Source: a virus
DNA: 45,676 bases
Reading direction: 5' to 3' (one strand)
Virus record (IMG/VR): IMGVR_UViG_3300013093_002163
Location: 1-45,676 of that record
This document shows, piece by piece, positions 31,819 through 39,949 of the stretch. How positions within the stretch are numbered: position 1 is the first letter of the stretch; every line of letters begins with the position of its first letter. The notes below the pieces were generated by a model. The model was not told the origin of the DNA. It worked only from the letters and a program-made list of their open reading frames with translations, and did no database searches. The translations under genes and the position numbers were made by a program.

Positions 31819-32401
31819 CATATTCCTCTCTTTGTTTTTTCCATGCCTGGCTACGTTTTTCTTCACAAGGCTCACAGATAGTACGTACCCATCCACCACC
31901 TTTGCTTTCGCCAGGATTACCGCATGATTCGCAAGTTACACCTGACATTGCTTCTGCCATAGTTACCATGCCGCTGATATAGTCATCGCCACCTGAGTAG
32001 TAAAACCGTAGTGTGCCAAACTTTTCCTTGACCTGGTCCAATGTCACTTGTGTGATAAGGTCTGGAACATCACGAAACTTGGCCTTTTCAATATCTTCTT
32101 CAACGTGATCAAATGTATAATCAGTTGGAGTATCGCCATATGTGTAGTAACTAATCAGCGCAGTCTTGTTACCGTTAAGGGCCTGTTTCAAGGCACGATT
32201 ATACCTCAATGTGCTGGCACGTTGATTGCGTTTCCAATCAATGTGATGTTGAATATTACCCATAAGCTGATTGAGAATCTGGAACCAACCATCGCCACAT
32301 TCAAAACCCCAGCACATACAAGTTTCCATCATGTTCTTGTTACGGTTGACCATCATTTTAGGATATTTCTTACACAACAATTCATCAAGTTCTTGCTTCA
32401 T
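31802..32401 (-). CDS. Phage protein with C-terminal zinc ribbon
   Basis: A 199-residue protein. The N-terminal half has METCMCWGFECGDGW (25-39), the middle has the conserved VKEKFGTLRFYYSGGD, and the C-terminus has a zinc ribbon CESC...CEPC (Cys157, 160, 176, 179). This arrangement is widespread in phage and bacterial hypothetical proteins; no activity is known to me. It overlaps neighbours by 4 nt upstream and 17 nt downstream. Confidence 0.75.
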   Translation of the reverse strand: MKQELDELLCKKYPKMMVNRNKNMMETCMCWGFECGDGWFQILNQLMGNIQHHIDWKRNQRASTLRYNRALKQALNGNKTALISYYTYGDTPTDYTFDHVEEDIEKAKFRDVPDLITQVTLDQVKEKFGTLRFYYSGGDDYISGMVTMAEAMSGVTCESCGNPGESKGGGWVRTICEPCEEKRSQAWKKQREEYDETNT

Positions 32402-32619
32402 ACAATTTTTCCAATTCCGTTATAGATCAATTGATCCAATTCTGTTTGATAATCTTGTCCCATCCTACGTTTGAGCCAAATGGCAGTGAGCAATTCTTTG
32501 CCATCACCGTAGTCAGTAACACCAGCACCACGGCTTTGTAATTCGTCAACTAGATCGTCTGTATCAAAATCTGCCAGGTCCACATCCACTTCAACTTCTG
32601 TGTAAACTGTTTTATACAT
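32398..32619 (-). CDS. Small acidic protein, function unknown
   Basis: A 73-residue protein with an acidic, Asp/Val-rich beta N-terminus (VEVDVDLADFDTDDLVDEL) and a helical C-terminus. Its start overlaps the upstream stop by one base and its stop overlaps the next gene by 4 nt. The family was not recognised. Confidence 0.68.
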   Translation of the reverse strand: MYKTVYTEVEVDVDLADFDTDDLVDELQSRGAGVTDYGDGKELLTAIWLKRRMGQDYQTELDQLIYNGIGKIV

Positions 32620-32873
32620 TATTTGATCTCATCTTCGGTTGTTATAAAATGACTGATAATCAAATCCAGTGCTTCGATGGTACGCATATTAGTAACCACA
32701 TCATCAGGATGTAGCCATTTACCATCAGGGTTATTGGGACCTTTGGGATTCTTTGTCCATTCCTTAAGTTCCTTTTTAAGGTAGGCACGATAATCCTTTA
32801 GGTTAAGACTAGTGATACGATCAGCAGTCTCACCATCAATCCACTGATAGGGTTTGTGTTTATCCTTGCTCAT
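32619..32873 (-). CDS. Small charged protein, function unknown
   Basis: An 84-residue hydrophilic protein, Lys/Asp-rich, ending in a helix (RTIEALDLIISHFITTEDEIK). It shares one base with each neighbour (TAATG type junctions), so it is translated with them. No motif was recognised. Confidence 0.68.
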   Translation of the reverse strand: MSKDKHKPYQWIDGETADRITSLNLKDYRAYLKKELKEWTKNPKGPNNPDGKWLHPDDVVTNMRTIEALDLIISHFITTEDEIK

Positions 32874-33430
32874 TAGCAGTCCTCAGATTTAATAAAATTT
32901 TCTTTGGTAATTTCACCGTTTTTAAATCTTTCAACCAAATCCGCCAATGCCAAATTGATGTAATCATTGAGAGTCATGTTATGCTGATGTGCGGCCAATG
33001 CAGCCTGTAGCAATGTGTCGTTATCCAAATTCAAAGGTACAAGGATACCAGTATCATATGCCTTACCTTCTTTGATAGCTAGACATTTTTGGATAAAATC
33101 GTCATCTACTTCCAAATCTGTGTACTCAACGTCATCCCATGCCTGATTTAGATTAACACCTTTGGCTAGAGATTCTTTTTTATGCTTTTCTACAAAACTA
33201 GGGCGGATCATGCGGTAAGCGCGATCATTGGTATAGTCGCAGACTTCTACTTCATAGACCTTCTGACTCTTGGTGCTAAACACAATATTAAAACTATATC
33301 CACCTTTGCCGTGGATACCATTCCAACTGCTCAGGCTGTAACTGTAGGGACCATAGCAATCCCAACCATAAGTGTTGCCTTCGGTAATCTTATAGTCAAT
33401 CAATTCCATAAATTCTTTTATCGTAATCAT
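32873..33430 (-). CDS. Phage protein with C-terminal ribbon-helix-helix-like region
   Basis: A 185-residue soluble protein. The N-terminal about 110 residues are mixed alpha/beta with many Tyr and Trp. Residues about 130-170 (ILVPLNLDNDTLLQAALAAHQHNMTLNDYINLALADLV) look like an Arc/MetJ-type beta-strand plus two helices, suggesting a DNA-binding or dimerisation module. It is the first gene after a 96-nt gap, with AAAGGA before the ATG. The gap holds only weak promoter-like matches. Confidence 0.7.
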   Translation of the reverse strand: MITIKEFMELIDYKITEGNTYGWDCYGPYSYSLSSWNGIHGKGGYSFNIVFSTKSQKVYEVEVCDYTNDRAYRMIRPSFVEKHKKESLAKGVNLNQAWDDVEYTDLEVDDDFIQKCLAIKEGKAYDTGILVPLNLDNDTLLQAALAAHQHNMTLNDYINLALADLVERFKNGEITKENFIKSEDC

Positions 33431-33526
33431 GTTGTTTCCTTTTTGTACTGATTAGTTTGATAATTCCAGTGCCTTATATCGTATACTTTAACATCAACAG
33501 TGTATCTGAGCAAGCAGAACGATAAA

Positions 33527-33676
33527 CTAAGTCCTGCTGTCTTCTAAAATATCCTGAGCCTTAAACAAGGTTTCCAAATCTCTAATACGACTCAATAACT
33601 TCTGCCCAGCAATAGCATGACGCCATGCTTCTAAATGTAGTTCTTCCAACAACTTATTACGGGTATCTTTTTCCAT
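33527..33676 (-). CDS. Small helical protein (49 aa)
   Basis: Read directly from the minus strand: ATG at 33676, 49 codons, TAG at 33527. The ATG shares one base with the stop of the upstream gene (TAATG). Heptad-like Leu spacing predicts a single coiled-coil helix. Short partner proteins of this type are common in T4-like phages. The function is unknown. Confidence 0.6.
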   Translation of the reverse strand: MEKDTRNKLLEELHLEAWRHAIAGQKLLSRIRDLETLFKAQDILEDSRT

Positions 33677-34842
33677 TATTTGAATACCTTTAGGATGATG
33701 ATTTCTTCATTCAATCGACCATTCATTACGGTCTCTGTGGCCTTAATTTTTCCAAACCAAGTTTCAATTCTTCGTTGTGTATTTTGGTCTTTGAATTCTT
33801 TAAGTTGTAGTTCAGGTTTACGTAGTGTCTTTTGGAAACTCTTGTCAGTAAATTCTGTAATGCTAGTGCCTTTAACACCCAATCCCGCAGTGGTTTTAGC
33901 AATGTAAATGCCAAACTTGCGTAGTTTAGTATTGTACACCACAGCGCCTTGAGCACCAATTAACTGTGAAGGAGGTACGCTGGTAATACCCAATTTGTCA
34001 TCGCTAACCTTAAACTTAACACGTTTAACCAATTCTTCAGCAGGTTTGGCTTTTTTAGCACGGGGCTTTTTAAGTACCTTAGCTTCTGCGGCAATTTGGT
34101 CACAGGCAGTGGCAATGCCTTCATAGAACTCAATTAATTTTTTAATTTGTTTGCGGCTATTGTGGCTATATGCTTCACGTAGTTGTTCGTCAGCATTACC
34201 TCCGACCAACTCATGTAGTTCCTCCATACCACGCTGGAAAAAACCTTTGATATAACGAGTCTGTGCAGCCTTGGCACCTTTACCACGCAACAGGTTAGTA
34301 ATTTTGAACGCTTTGGGATCAAATGCTTCTGGATCCATGATCCAGCTATCAATAGCAACGTCCAACTCTTCGCTCATAGTAACTGCTTGTTCGCGAATAC
34401 GGTCTTGGATACTAACAACGGGCGTAACAACTTTGACCTTTTTATTTTCTGGAACTGCCTCTACATCGTTTCTGCCTTCTTCAACAACCTTGGCAATTTC
34501 TTTCTTTAACCATTCAACAGCACTTTTACCATTGTTAAACCCATCTCGAACATCTGGCATACCTTTTAACAGGTTTGCGGCAATAGCACCCATTGTCATG
34601 TTACAACGGTGATCTTTGGTTTTGTTAAAAGCCTGTATTTGATCACGGCTGTAATTATTACGGCCCATCCAATCAATGACTTTAATTTTAAGATTTTTTT
34701 GATCTGCCTCAAGGCGATAGTATTCCATGGAACGATGCCAATGTGTAAAATACTCGCTAGCAGTCATTGTGCTAACATTGTCCCATTTTGGACTGTGATC
34801 TCGTTTAGCGTTTTCACGCAATTTCTGACTAGCGGTGGCCAT
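33676..34842 (-). CDS. Conserved-type phage protein (388 aa), function unknown
   Basis: The ATG at 34842 has AGGAG 5 nt upstream; an ATG at 34902 would run through the promoter and lacks a site. The N-terminus is basic and helical, the middle (about 170-270) is helical with RYIKGFFQRGMEELHELVGG, and Lys/Pro/Ala-rich residues near 275-290 separate a C-terminal domain of about 110 residues. No enzyme signature was found. A strong sigma70-like promoter suggests early expression. Confidence 0.75.
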   Translation of the reverse strand: MATASQKLRENAKRDHSPKWDNVSTMTASEYFTHWHRSMEYYRLEADQKNLKIKVIDWMGRNNYSRDQIQAFNKTKDHRCNMTMGAIAANLLKGMPDVRDGFNNGKSAVEWLKKEIAKVVEEGRNDVEAVPENKKVKVVTPVVSIQDRIREQAVTMSEELDVAIDSWIMDPEAFDPKAFKITNLLRGKGAKAAQTRYIKGFFQRGMEELHELVGGNADEQLREAYSHNSRKQIKKLIEFYEGIATACDQIAAEAKVLKKPRAKKAKPAEELVKRVKFKVSDDKLGITSVPPSQLIGAQGAVVYNTKLRKFGIYIAKTTAGLGVKGTSITEFTDKSFQKTLRKPELQLKEFKDQNTQRRIETWFGKIKATETVMNGRLNEEIIILKVFK

Positions 34843-34873
34843 TTTTGCTCCTATAGTGTGTAAACATATTGTT

Positions 34874-34902
34874 ATTATATAGCCGTAATGGCTCAAAGTC
34901 AA
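34874..34902 (-). promoter_or_regulatory. Strong sigma70-like promoter TTGACT-N17-TATAAT
   Basis: On the minus strand TTGACT (34902-34897) and a perfect TATAAT (34879-34874) are 17 nt apart. The TGA in the -35 box is also the stop codon of the amidotransferase gene (34901-34899). A start near 34867 would give a leader of about 25 nt. Confidence 0.75.
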
Positions 34903-35465
34903 GCAACTTTTAGGAGATTTCGACCAAAAAATGGCATGATTTCAGGCGGAATGAACCCGTTTTTATCCCGTTCTGGGTGCCAAACTATGCCCGCTATATT
35001 GTGGTCAATCCATGCTTCACAGTGCCCATCTTCGTCTCTAGCTAGGATTTGGGCACTTTTTGGCAAGGTTTCGATGTAATACCGATGGCTACTATTCACA
35101 GAATATTCAACCTCATTGTGGATAACTTTGTGGATAACTCCACGATGACCATCCTTGCGCCCTGTAGTCCCGCCTAGGAACTTTGTAAGCAAAAAAGCCC
35201 CATGACAAACCCCTACAACAGGTTTATTGCGCTTCAGCATAGCAATGATCATCCTACGCTCTGTGCGCCTGCGTACGGGGCGATTATCGCCCCCTGTGAC
35301 TATGAAAACATCGGCGTTTTCCGCTAGTGCATCAAAGTCTTGGTCCAATCGATTGGGAATAAACGTCAAATCATGCCCGTCCAAAAAGGTATACCATGCG
35401 TTTTCGATAGCATCGTATATCTTTCCTTCACGTTCAATTGTACGCTTACTCAAAGCAATCTTCAT
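34899..35465 (-). CDS. Class I glutamine amidotransferase-like hydrolase
   Basis: A 188-residue protein of the GATase1/PuuD type. The nucleophile Cys87 is in GVCHGAFLL, and His163 with Glu165 in VWHPERD complete the triad. FIVTGGD (54-60) is the usual N-terminal motif. It is shorter than housekeeping amidotransferases, with no synthetase domain, so it may cut gamma-glutamyl compounds or pass ammonia to a partner. Similar genes occur in capsule and glycan loci. It shares one base with the upstream gene. Confidence 0.85.
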   Translation of the reverse strand: MKIALSKRTIEREGKIYDAIENAWYTFLDGHDLTFIPNRLDQDFDALAENADVFIVTGGDNRPVRRRTERRMIIAMLKRNKPVVGVCHGAFLLTKFLGGTTGRKDGHRGVIHKVIHNEVEYSVNSSHRYYIETLPKSAQILARDEDGHCEAWIDHNIAGIVWHPERDKNGFIPPEIMPFFGRNLLKVA

Positions 35466-35989
35466 TATTCATCTTCCCATTCAACTGGAATCCATCCCAA
35501 CTTCTTCAAATCTTCGCGGATTTCGTCAGTTACAACACCTTCGGGTACATAACCTGAAGTTATTCCTTCTTCATCATGTCGAATGCCTGAACAGTACCAA
35601 TCGATGTAATCACCTTTTTCCAACATGTCGGCAACAATACCGCCAGCATGACGCCAAGAGCAAGACCAACGCTGATTTTTCAAAATAGGCATGGTATCCA
35701 ATTTCATGAACTGCATATTACACATGGCCGCATATAAGTTTTGGGCATAGTTATCGCTAGACTTGGCTTTATCGCAGATCCATTTGGTGCTACGAAGATC
35801 ATACTCTAAATTGTCTTTTTGCCAAGCCGGATCTACAAGATTAGCCTCATCTTGCTCTTTGGCAGTTTTCCAAAAATTAAGATAATGTTCAGGAACTTCC
35901 TCGCCTTTTTCCTCTGCTCGTTTTTTTGCACCCTCAACTTGAAAGGTATGTCTTTCTGGACTACTTGCTATCTTTGAATTCTTTGACAT
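35465..35989 (-). CDS. Conserved-type phage protein (174 aa), function unknown
   Basis: A soluble protein. The C-terminal 100 residues (NLYAAMCNMQFMK..., RWSCSWRHAGGIVADML, DYIDWYCSGI) look strongly conserved in type among T4-like phages, whereas the N-terminal about 45 residues are charged and variable. The conserved Cys and His residues could bind metal, but no known motif is met. It overlaps the upstream gene by 29 nt. Confidence 0.75.
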   Translation of the reverse strand: MSKNSKIASSPERHTFQVEGAKKRAEEKGEEVPEHYLNFWKTAKEQDEANLVDPAWQKDNLEYDLRSTKWICDKAKSSDNYAQNLYAAMCNMQFMKLDTMPILKNQRWSCSWRHAGGIVADMLEKGDYIDWYCSGIRHDEEGITSGYVPEGVVTDEIREDLKKLGWIPVEWEDE

Positions 35990-36293
35990 TGGCCACTGCT
36001 TTCTTTAGTGTTTCAGAATAGTTAAGAGCCTGTTGCTCGCTCATAATAATGTTGGCTTCGTACTCAACATATCCTTTGGTTAACAAAGTCCAAATGATTT
36101 TAAAACGATTAAGTTCCCACCATTTGGTTTTTTGTTGAGTGTATGTAGTTACAGTAACACCAGTTTCATCCGCTTCAATCCAAACATTGTGTTGATGTGT
36201 AGGATCTGTACATTCGCAAGGAACTCCGTACATGACAGAGTCACCCCACTCTCTATGTTTAAAAATTCCTTCGGCTGGAATCTGTGCTTTCAT
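35961..36293 (-). CDS. Phage protein (110 aa), function unknown
   Basis: A beta-rich protein with CECTDPTHQHNVWIE near the N-terminus, a possible small metal-binding site, and a helical C-terminus. GGAC lies before the ATG. It starts 1 nt after the 274-aa gene's stop. The family was not recognised. Confidence 0.7.
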   Translation of the reverse strand: MKAQIPAEGIFKHREWGDSVMYGVPCECTDPTHQHNVWIEADETGVTVTTYTQQKTKWWELNRFKIIWTLLTKGYVEYEANIIMSEQQALNYSETLKKAVANVKEFKDSK

Positions 36294-36294
36294 A

Positions 36295-37116
36295 TTAAGT
36301 CCAAAGTGATTGACGAATTTTGATCAAACGAATCATCATTTGTTCATCTTCTTTTTCGTAAGCGGCTTCAATTTTTTGTAGCAATTTATGAGCTTTATCT
36401 TGCGCCTTTTTAAGCACAGGATCTTTTGGTGTGCTAAAACTCAACTTGCCGCCATTGGCCGCACGACTCGCTTCACAAGCCGCAGTCCATCCGCTAGCTT
36501 CATAAGGATCTGGACGATTGCGATATGTAACAGTCCACCAAGTATACAGCTCTAAAATTTCTTTTGCGGCCTTGGCTTGGTAAGTTGGCTCTTCCTTCTC
36601 ACCTTCTTTGATAAACTCTCGGTTTGTAAGTCCAGCGGCCCAATCTAAATGAGCAAGTCCGGATTCAGCACAACGCCAAGTACGCCAACGCAACCAACCA
36701 CTACGATACCATGGCACAGCGTATTTCTTACGAGCCTCGGTATCCCACATCACATGATGCCAAGCGGTTTCTATTTCAACAAAATCCACAAGCTCGTTAA
36801 ACAAACAAGGAAGGAACCGATTGCCAACATCCCGCCAAGCCCCAGGTTTGATGTCTCTCGGATGAGCGGTAAGAGCGTGAGACTTGCTAATGTAACGATT
36901 ATTGATATAATAACGGACATCATTTAATTTATCTCCAGGATAGCAAAAGAAATTTTGGACAGCATCCAACGCTTCTTCCGCGATCCAATAACGAAAATTA
37001 TGTCGCATCTTGGCAGTAGTACGCCATTCATCCCATTCTTCACTGGTCCCAGCAGGCAACTTATTAGTGCCTCGGATCCAATCGGCAAATTTTGTACAGG
37101 ACCAATAGTTTCTCAT
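36295..37116 (-). CDS. Trp/Arg-rich phage protein (273 aa), function unknown
   Basis: The ATG at 37116 (MRNYWSCTKFADWIRG) fits 1 nt after the upstream stop; a TTG at 37128 is less likely. The protein is very rich in Trp, Arg, Tyr and Ala, suggesting a compact helical fold that may bind nucleic acid. The C-terminal about 60 residues are a Lys/Ala-rich helix. The type is familiar from T4-like phages but without known function. Confidence 0.75.
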   Translation of the reverse strand: MRNYWSCTKFADWIRGTNKLPAGTSEEWDEWRTTAKMRHNFRYWIAEEALDAVQNFFCYPGDKLNDVRYYINNRYISKSHALTAHPRDIKPGAWRDVGNRFLPCLFNELVDFVEIETAWHHVMWDTEARKKYAVPWYRSGWLRWRTWRCAESGLAHLDWAAGLTNREFIKEGEKEEPTYQAKAAKEILELYTWWTVTYRNRPDPYEASGWTAACEASRAANGGKLSFSTPKDPVLKKAQDKAHKLLQKIEAAYEKEDEQMMIRLIKIRQSLWT

Positions 37117-37117
37117 T

Positions 37118-37486
37118 TCATTTCTCAATAAAAGGTTCTAGATTAGGTGGTACCCAACCAATAGGTTTTAAAACTTTTCCATCTTCACGTTTACGGACCT
37201 TGCCAGTTTCCTTATCAATCTTGGCAAAGTTAGTACTCATAACTTCTTTCCAAGCGCCCTCAGCATCAAATCCTGCTGAATGAATAGCACCAACAGTGAC
37301 AACTAAAATATCAATTAAGGCATCTAGTTGTTCAACCCGATCGCCATTATTGATAGCCTGTTCAAGCTCTTCACGTTCTTCGTCGATTAAAGTTACATAC
37401 ATATTATACTGCGAACTATTAAACTTGTCAACACTTTGATCACAAGCCTTCATAAACTTGTACTGATCTTTGAAAACATTGGGCAT
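37118..37486 (-). CDS. MazG-like nucleotide pyrophosphohydrolase
   Basis: A 122-residue helical protein. Glu36, Glu37 and Glu40 in DEEREEL and Asp55/Asp59 in LDALIDI form the metal site of the all-alpha NTP pyrophosphatase (MazG/HisE) family. The C-terminus (KVRKREDGKVLKPIGWVPP) is typical of phage members. Such enzymes cut (d)NTPs to NMPs, or may affect ppGpp in infected cells. GAGGA precedes the ATG. It is followed after 1 nt by the next gene. Confidence 0.8.
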   Translation of the reverse strand: MPNVFKDQYKFMKACDQSVDKFNSSQYNMYVTLIDEEREELEQAINNGDRVEQLDALIDILVVTVGAIHSAGFDAEGAWKEVMSTNFAKIDKETGKVRKREDGKVLKPIGWVPPNLEPFIEK

Positions 37487-37487
37487 A

Positions 37488-37724
37488 TTATCCTCTCATA
37501 CTTGTTGTAGATTTTGATACCACTGGTCCATCGGTGACAAAATCAAATCCAGACATACGTCCTTCATACTGCCTACCATTCCAAACCATGTTCATTTTTA
37601 CTGATTTATTTAATACCACGGTCAAGTTTCGTTTTTCATTAAAATGAAGAACTTCTGCCTCAACTGATTTATTGGTTTTTTCTTGCTTAACCAAACATTT
37701 ATCACCGACTCTTGTCACTTCCAT
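37488..37724 (-). CDS. Small beta-rich protein, function unknown
   Basis: A 78-residue protein with a barrel-like alternation of hydrophobic and polar residues and many Lys. It could be a small SH3- or OB-like fold. It overlaps the upstream gene by 23 nt and ends 1 nt before the MazG-like gene. No family was recognised. Confidence 0.68.
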   Translation of the reverse strand: MEVTRVGDKCLVKQEKTNKSVEAEVLHFNEKRNLTVVLNKSVKMNMVWNGRQYEGRMSGFDFVTDGPVVSKSTTSMRG

Positions 37725-38025
37725 TTGGATTACCCCATCTTAAATAAAATTCGCTTAGTTTTTTACTTTCCAATTCTGCTGTAATCGCATACATCCATCC
37801 CATACCGTACATGTCTAATTGTCTATGCCAAACTGGTTGATCAATAGCATTTTCCATGACAAACTTACCTGGTTCGCTATGTTCCCATTCATATAAACTT
37901 TGGCCTGCCCATAAATCTGGATCTTCTACATCACCCATCCTAAATTTATGAACCATTACTTTGTGGATTTCCTCTACAACAAGGACACCATCTCGTCTGA
38001 CTTCCTGAAATCTCACTGCTGCCAT
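37702..38025 (-). CDS. Phage protein (107 aa), function unknown
   Basis: A soluble protein with GDVEDPDLWAGQSLYEWEHSEPGKFV in its middle and a conserved-looking WHRQLDMYGMGW segment. No catalytic motif was seen. It overlaps the upstream gene by 13 nt and the downstream one by 23 nt. Confidence 0.7.
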   Translation of the reverse strand: MAAVRFQEVRRDGVLVVEEIHKVMVHKFRMGDVEDPDLWAGQSLYEWEHSEPGKFVMENAIDQPVWHRQLDMYGMGWMYAITAELESKKLSEFYLRWGNPNGSDKSR

Positions 38026-38348
38026 GATAAATGAAATAATGTTATAAATTTTTCAGCATCGTGTTTAGATTTAAAATCCCACATGTCCCAAGATTTTCGA
38101 GTACAGTTGGGCCAATTTTTTAATTTTTCAGTGGTCCACTCAACTGCCCGATCAAGACTGCGACTAGTACCATACATTAATTGTTCTTGATCATACTCAC
38201 CTAAATCTACATCAACAAGCTGTAGTCTATACCAATAATTAGGACCGTTGGCTCTTCGATGTAGTGTGGGTTTAACCATTGATTCTTGCCGATGCCATGT
38301 TCGAATTACTTTATCTAAACGATCAAATGCCGCAGTATCAACTCGCAT
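38013..38348 (-). CDS. Phage protein (111 aa), function unknown
   Basis: The ATG at 38348 (MRVDTAAFDRLDK) overlaps the upstream gene by 11 nt, like its neighbours; a longer reading from 38474 would overlap by over 130 nt and starts with unrelated sequence. The protein is basic and Trp-rich. No family was recognised. Confidence 0.65.
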   Translation of the reverse strand: MRVDTAAFDRLDKVIRTWHRQESMVKPTLHRRANGPNYWYRLQLVDVDLGEYDQEQLMYGTSRSLDRAVEWTTEKLKNWPNCTRKSWDMWDFKSKHDAEKFITLFHLSWQQ

Positions 38349-38820
38349 TGGTCTTTTTTCGTTTGGAATAATACTTACGTTTTGGTCTAGTTTCTTTAGG
38401 AAACAATGGAGCATGGGCAACATCTTTTTGTGATTTTTCCAAAGCCGCATGTATAGCATCAGGACTAATATCATCCTCTTCGTCAGCTATGTGCTCTTCA
38501 AATCTATCAAATTCTTCAATAGTAAGTCCCAGTTGTGATAATTTCTTATCCACAGAATCAACATCTTCTTTGGGAATTTCTTTTCTAAAAGTGCCTACCG
38601 GACCTCGATCATCTTGACTGATATTATGCCATGTTCGAACTTCTAACAAAGCTTCAATTTCATTTGGAATTGAAACTACATAATGAGGTTCACTATTATA
38701 GCCCGCATGTTCCAAAGTGAAACTATGGATAATCTTTCCCTTGGTAAGTCGATTGTTAGTCCGGCTGATACCGTATATCCAAACGATATCACCTAGGTCG
38801 TATTTTGTTTTAATGTTCAT
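38338..38820 (-). CDS. Phage protein (160 aa), function unknown
   Basis: The N-terminal half is beta-rich (YDLGDIVWIYGISR, HYVVSIPNEIEALLEVR); the C-terminal half is acidic and helical, then ends with a strongly basic tail (RPKRKYYSKRKKTNAS). Opposed acidic and basic parts suggest binding to nucleic acid or to a protein partner. It follows the 55-aa gene by 5 nt. Confidence 0.7.
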   Translation of the reverse strand: MNIKTKYDLGDIVWIYGISRTNNRLTKGKIIHSFTLEHAGYNSEPHYVVSIPNEIEALLEVRTWHNISQDDRGPVGTFRKEIPKEDVDSVDKKLSQLGLTIEEFDRFEEHIADEEDDISPDAIHAALEKSQKDVAHAPLFPKETRPKRKYYSKRKKTNAS

Positions 38821-38825
38821 AATTT

Positions 38826-38993
38826 TTAGGCCGAAGCCTTTTCTTTACCTTGAGTTTCAAGAAGATCTTTTACAAACTTGATAGCCTTACTATCACGATC
38901 ATAAACATATTCTTGATCCTCATCTTCGTCAGACCTCAGTGTTACGATAACACCATTTTTAACCTTACGAATTTCAATACTTTCGAATACCAT
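38826..38993 (-). CDS. Small phage protein (55 aa), function unknown
   Basis: Read directly from the minus strand: ATG at 38993, 55 codons, TAA at 38826, with AAAGGA about 8 nt before the ATG. The MVFESIEIRKVKNGVIVTLR start and DSKAIKFVKDLLE end give a small alpha/beta protein with an acidic centre. It fills an otherwise empty gap of about 190 nt and lies in the same direction as its neighbours. Confidence 0.72.
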   Translation of the reverse strand: MVFESIEIRKVKNGVIVTLRSDEDEDQEYVYDRDSKAIKFVKDLLETQGKEKASA

Positions 38994-39010
38994 GGGAAAG
39001 TTCCTTTCTG

Positions 39011-39733
39011 TTATTTTGGAACTGATAGATTGTAGTTAAAATGGAAAATTCCAATATGTGCTACCTCTCTGCTCAATTCTTGATCGCACCAAATTTCATA
39101 CCCTGCCTTTTGTGCTTGTTGACAAAAGAAAATATCCTCACCAATTTCAAGATTAAGTTCAGGAACAAATTCTTGTAGGTAATGCGGTTGAGGAATCTTT
39201 TCATACACTTCACGCTTACACAATACCATGCCATGTGGCAATACATCAATCAATTCCATTGCTGGACTGTTGTCTGTAGTTTGGAATTCTGTAAACTGAC
39301 CACTCTTTCCCATCATACCTGTAAAGTTAGGATTAGGGAAACGACGACGACGATAGTTAGCACCAACAATTTCTTTGTTACGGGCCAACATTCGCATAGG
39401 AGCATCGATAGGAAATTTCATATCACTATCAACCCACCAAATGTAATCAAAGTCGCTCTTCAAAAAGATGTCAACTAAATTACGACGAGCAATCGTAATT
39501 ACTGATCCAATGTTAAAAGCACAATTAATTTTGATACCATTGGCAACCATATTAGCACATGCCATAGCCAAATGCTGTGCGAATTCAGCATTAACCATTT
39601 CCATTGCTGGGACTGCTACCATAACGCTGGGGCGTCTTCCACCTTGCTGTACAGCGCCTTGTGCCGCAGTAGCAGGAGCAGTGGGTTTAGCCATCGGCGG
39701 ACGGCTTGGAATGTTTAACTTAGATTTTTTCAT
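39011..39733 (-). CDS. GT-A-fold glycosyltransferase-like protein
   Basis: A 240-residue protein. Residues 1-34 are a flexible Pro/Ala/Gln-rich tail. The rest is a GT-A fold: VMVAVPAMEMV start, WWVDSDMKFP (99-108) with the DxD metal motif at Asp102-Asp104, and GEDIFFCQQAQKAGYEIW near the C-terminus, which fits the catalytic-base region. It probably uses a nucleotide sugar, perhaps one made by Ugd and UXS. The acceptor is unknown. AAAAGG precedes the ATG. Confidence 0.8.
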   Translation of the reverse strand: MKKSKLNIPSRPPMAKPTAPATAAQGAVQQGGRRPSVMVAVPAMEMVNAEFAQHLAMACANMVANGIKINCAFNIGSVITIARRNLVDIFLKSDFDYIWWVDSDMKFPIDAPMRMLARNKEIVGANYRRRRFPNPNFTGMMGKSGQFTEFQTTDNSPAMELIDVLPHGMVLCKREVYEKIPQPHYLQEFVPELNLEIGEDIFFCQQAQKAGYEIWCDQELSREVAHIGIFHFNYNLSVPK

Positions 39734-39743
39734 TTTTTACCTT

Positions 39744-39938
39744 TTAATAATCTACATCTAATTGAAGTGCTTCCTTAATCACTTCAAACAGTTCTTCTTC
39801 AGAAGAGCAAAGCACCTTGCAGGTCTTCCAATCATTTTCATCATCACGACCACCAACTTCAATCATGAAGCCGTTATCGTAACGGTTGATAGTAAACGAT
39901 TCGTTTACTTTTGCTAGTTTAGTTAATTTTTTCGCCAT
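39744..39938 (-). CDS. Small phage protein (64 aa), function unknown
   Basis: A compact alpha/beta protein (FTINRYDNGFMIEVGG then an acidic helix EEELFEVIKEAL) with a basic start. AAAGGA is well placed before the ATG. It lies between folE and a glycosyltransferase gene. The family is not recognised, although similar short proteins are common in T4-like phages. Confidence 0.72.
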   Translation of the reverse strand: MAKKLTKLAKVNESFTINRYDNGFMIEVGGRDDENDWKTCKVLCSSEEELFEVIKEALQLDVDY

Positions 39939-39949
39939 TTTATTTTCCT

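Noticed and set aside
33182-33451. Plus-strand open frames opposite minus-strand genes (for example here, 5101-5406 and 34271-34612)
   Set aside because: Each lies fully inside a well-supported minus-strand gene and shows no motif, ribosome site or neighbour context.
34842-34902. Longer start (ATG at 34902) for the 388-aa gene
   Set aside because: The extra 20 codons run through a near-perfect promoter and lack a ribosome site, while the ATG at 34842 has AGGAG.
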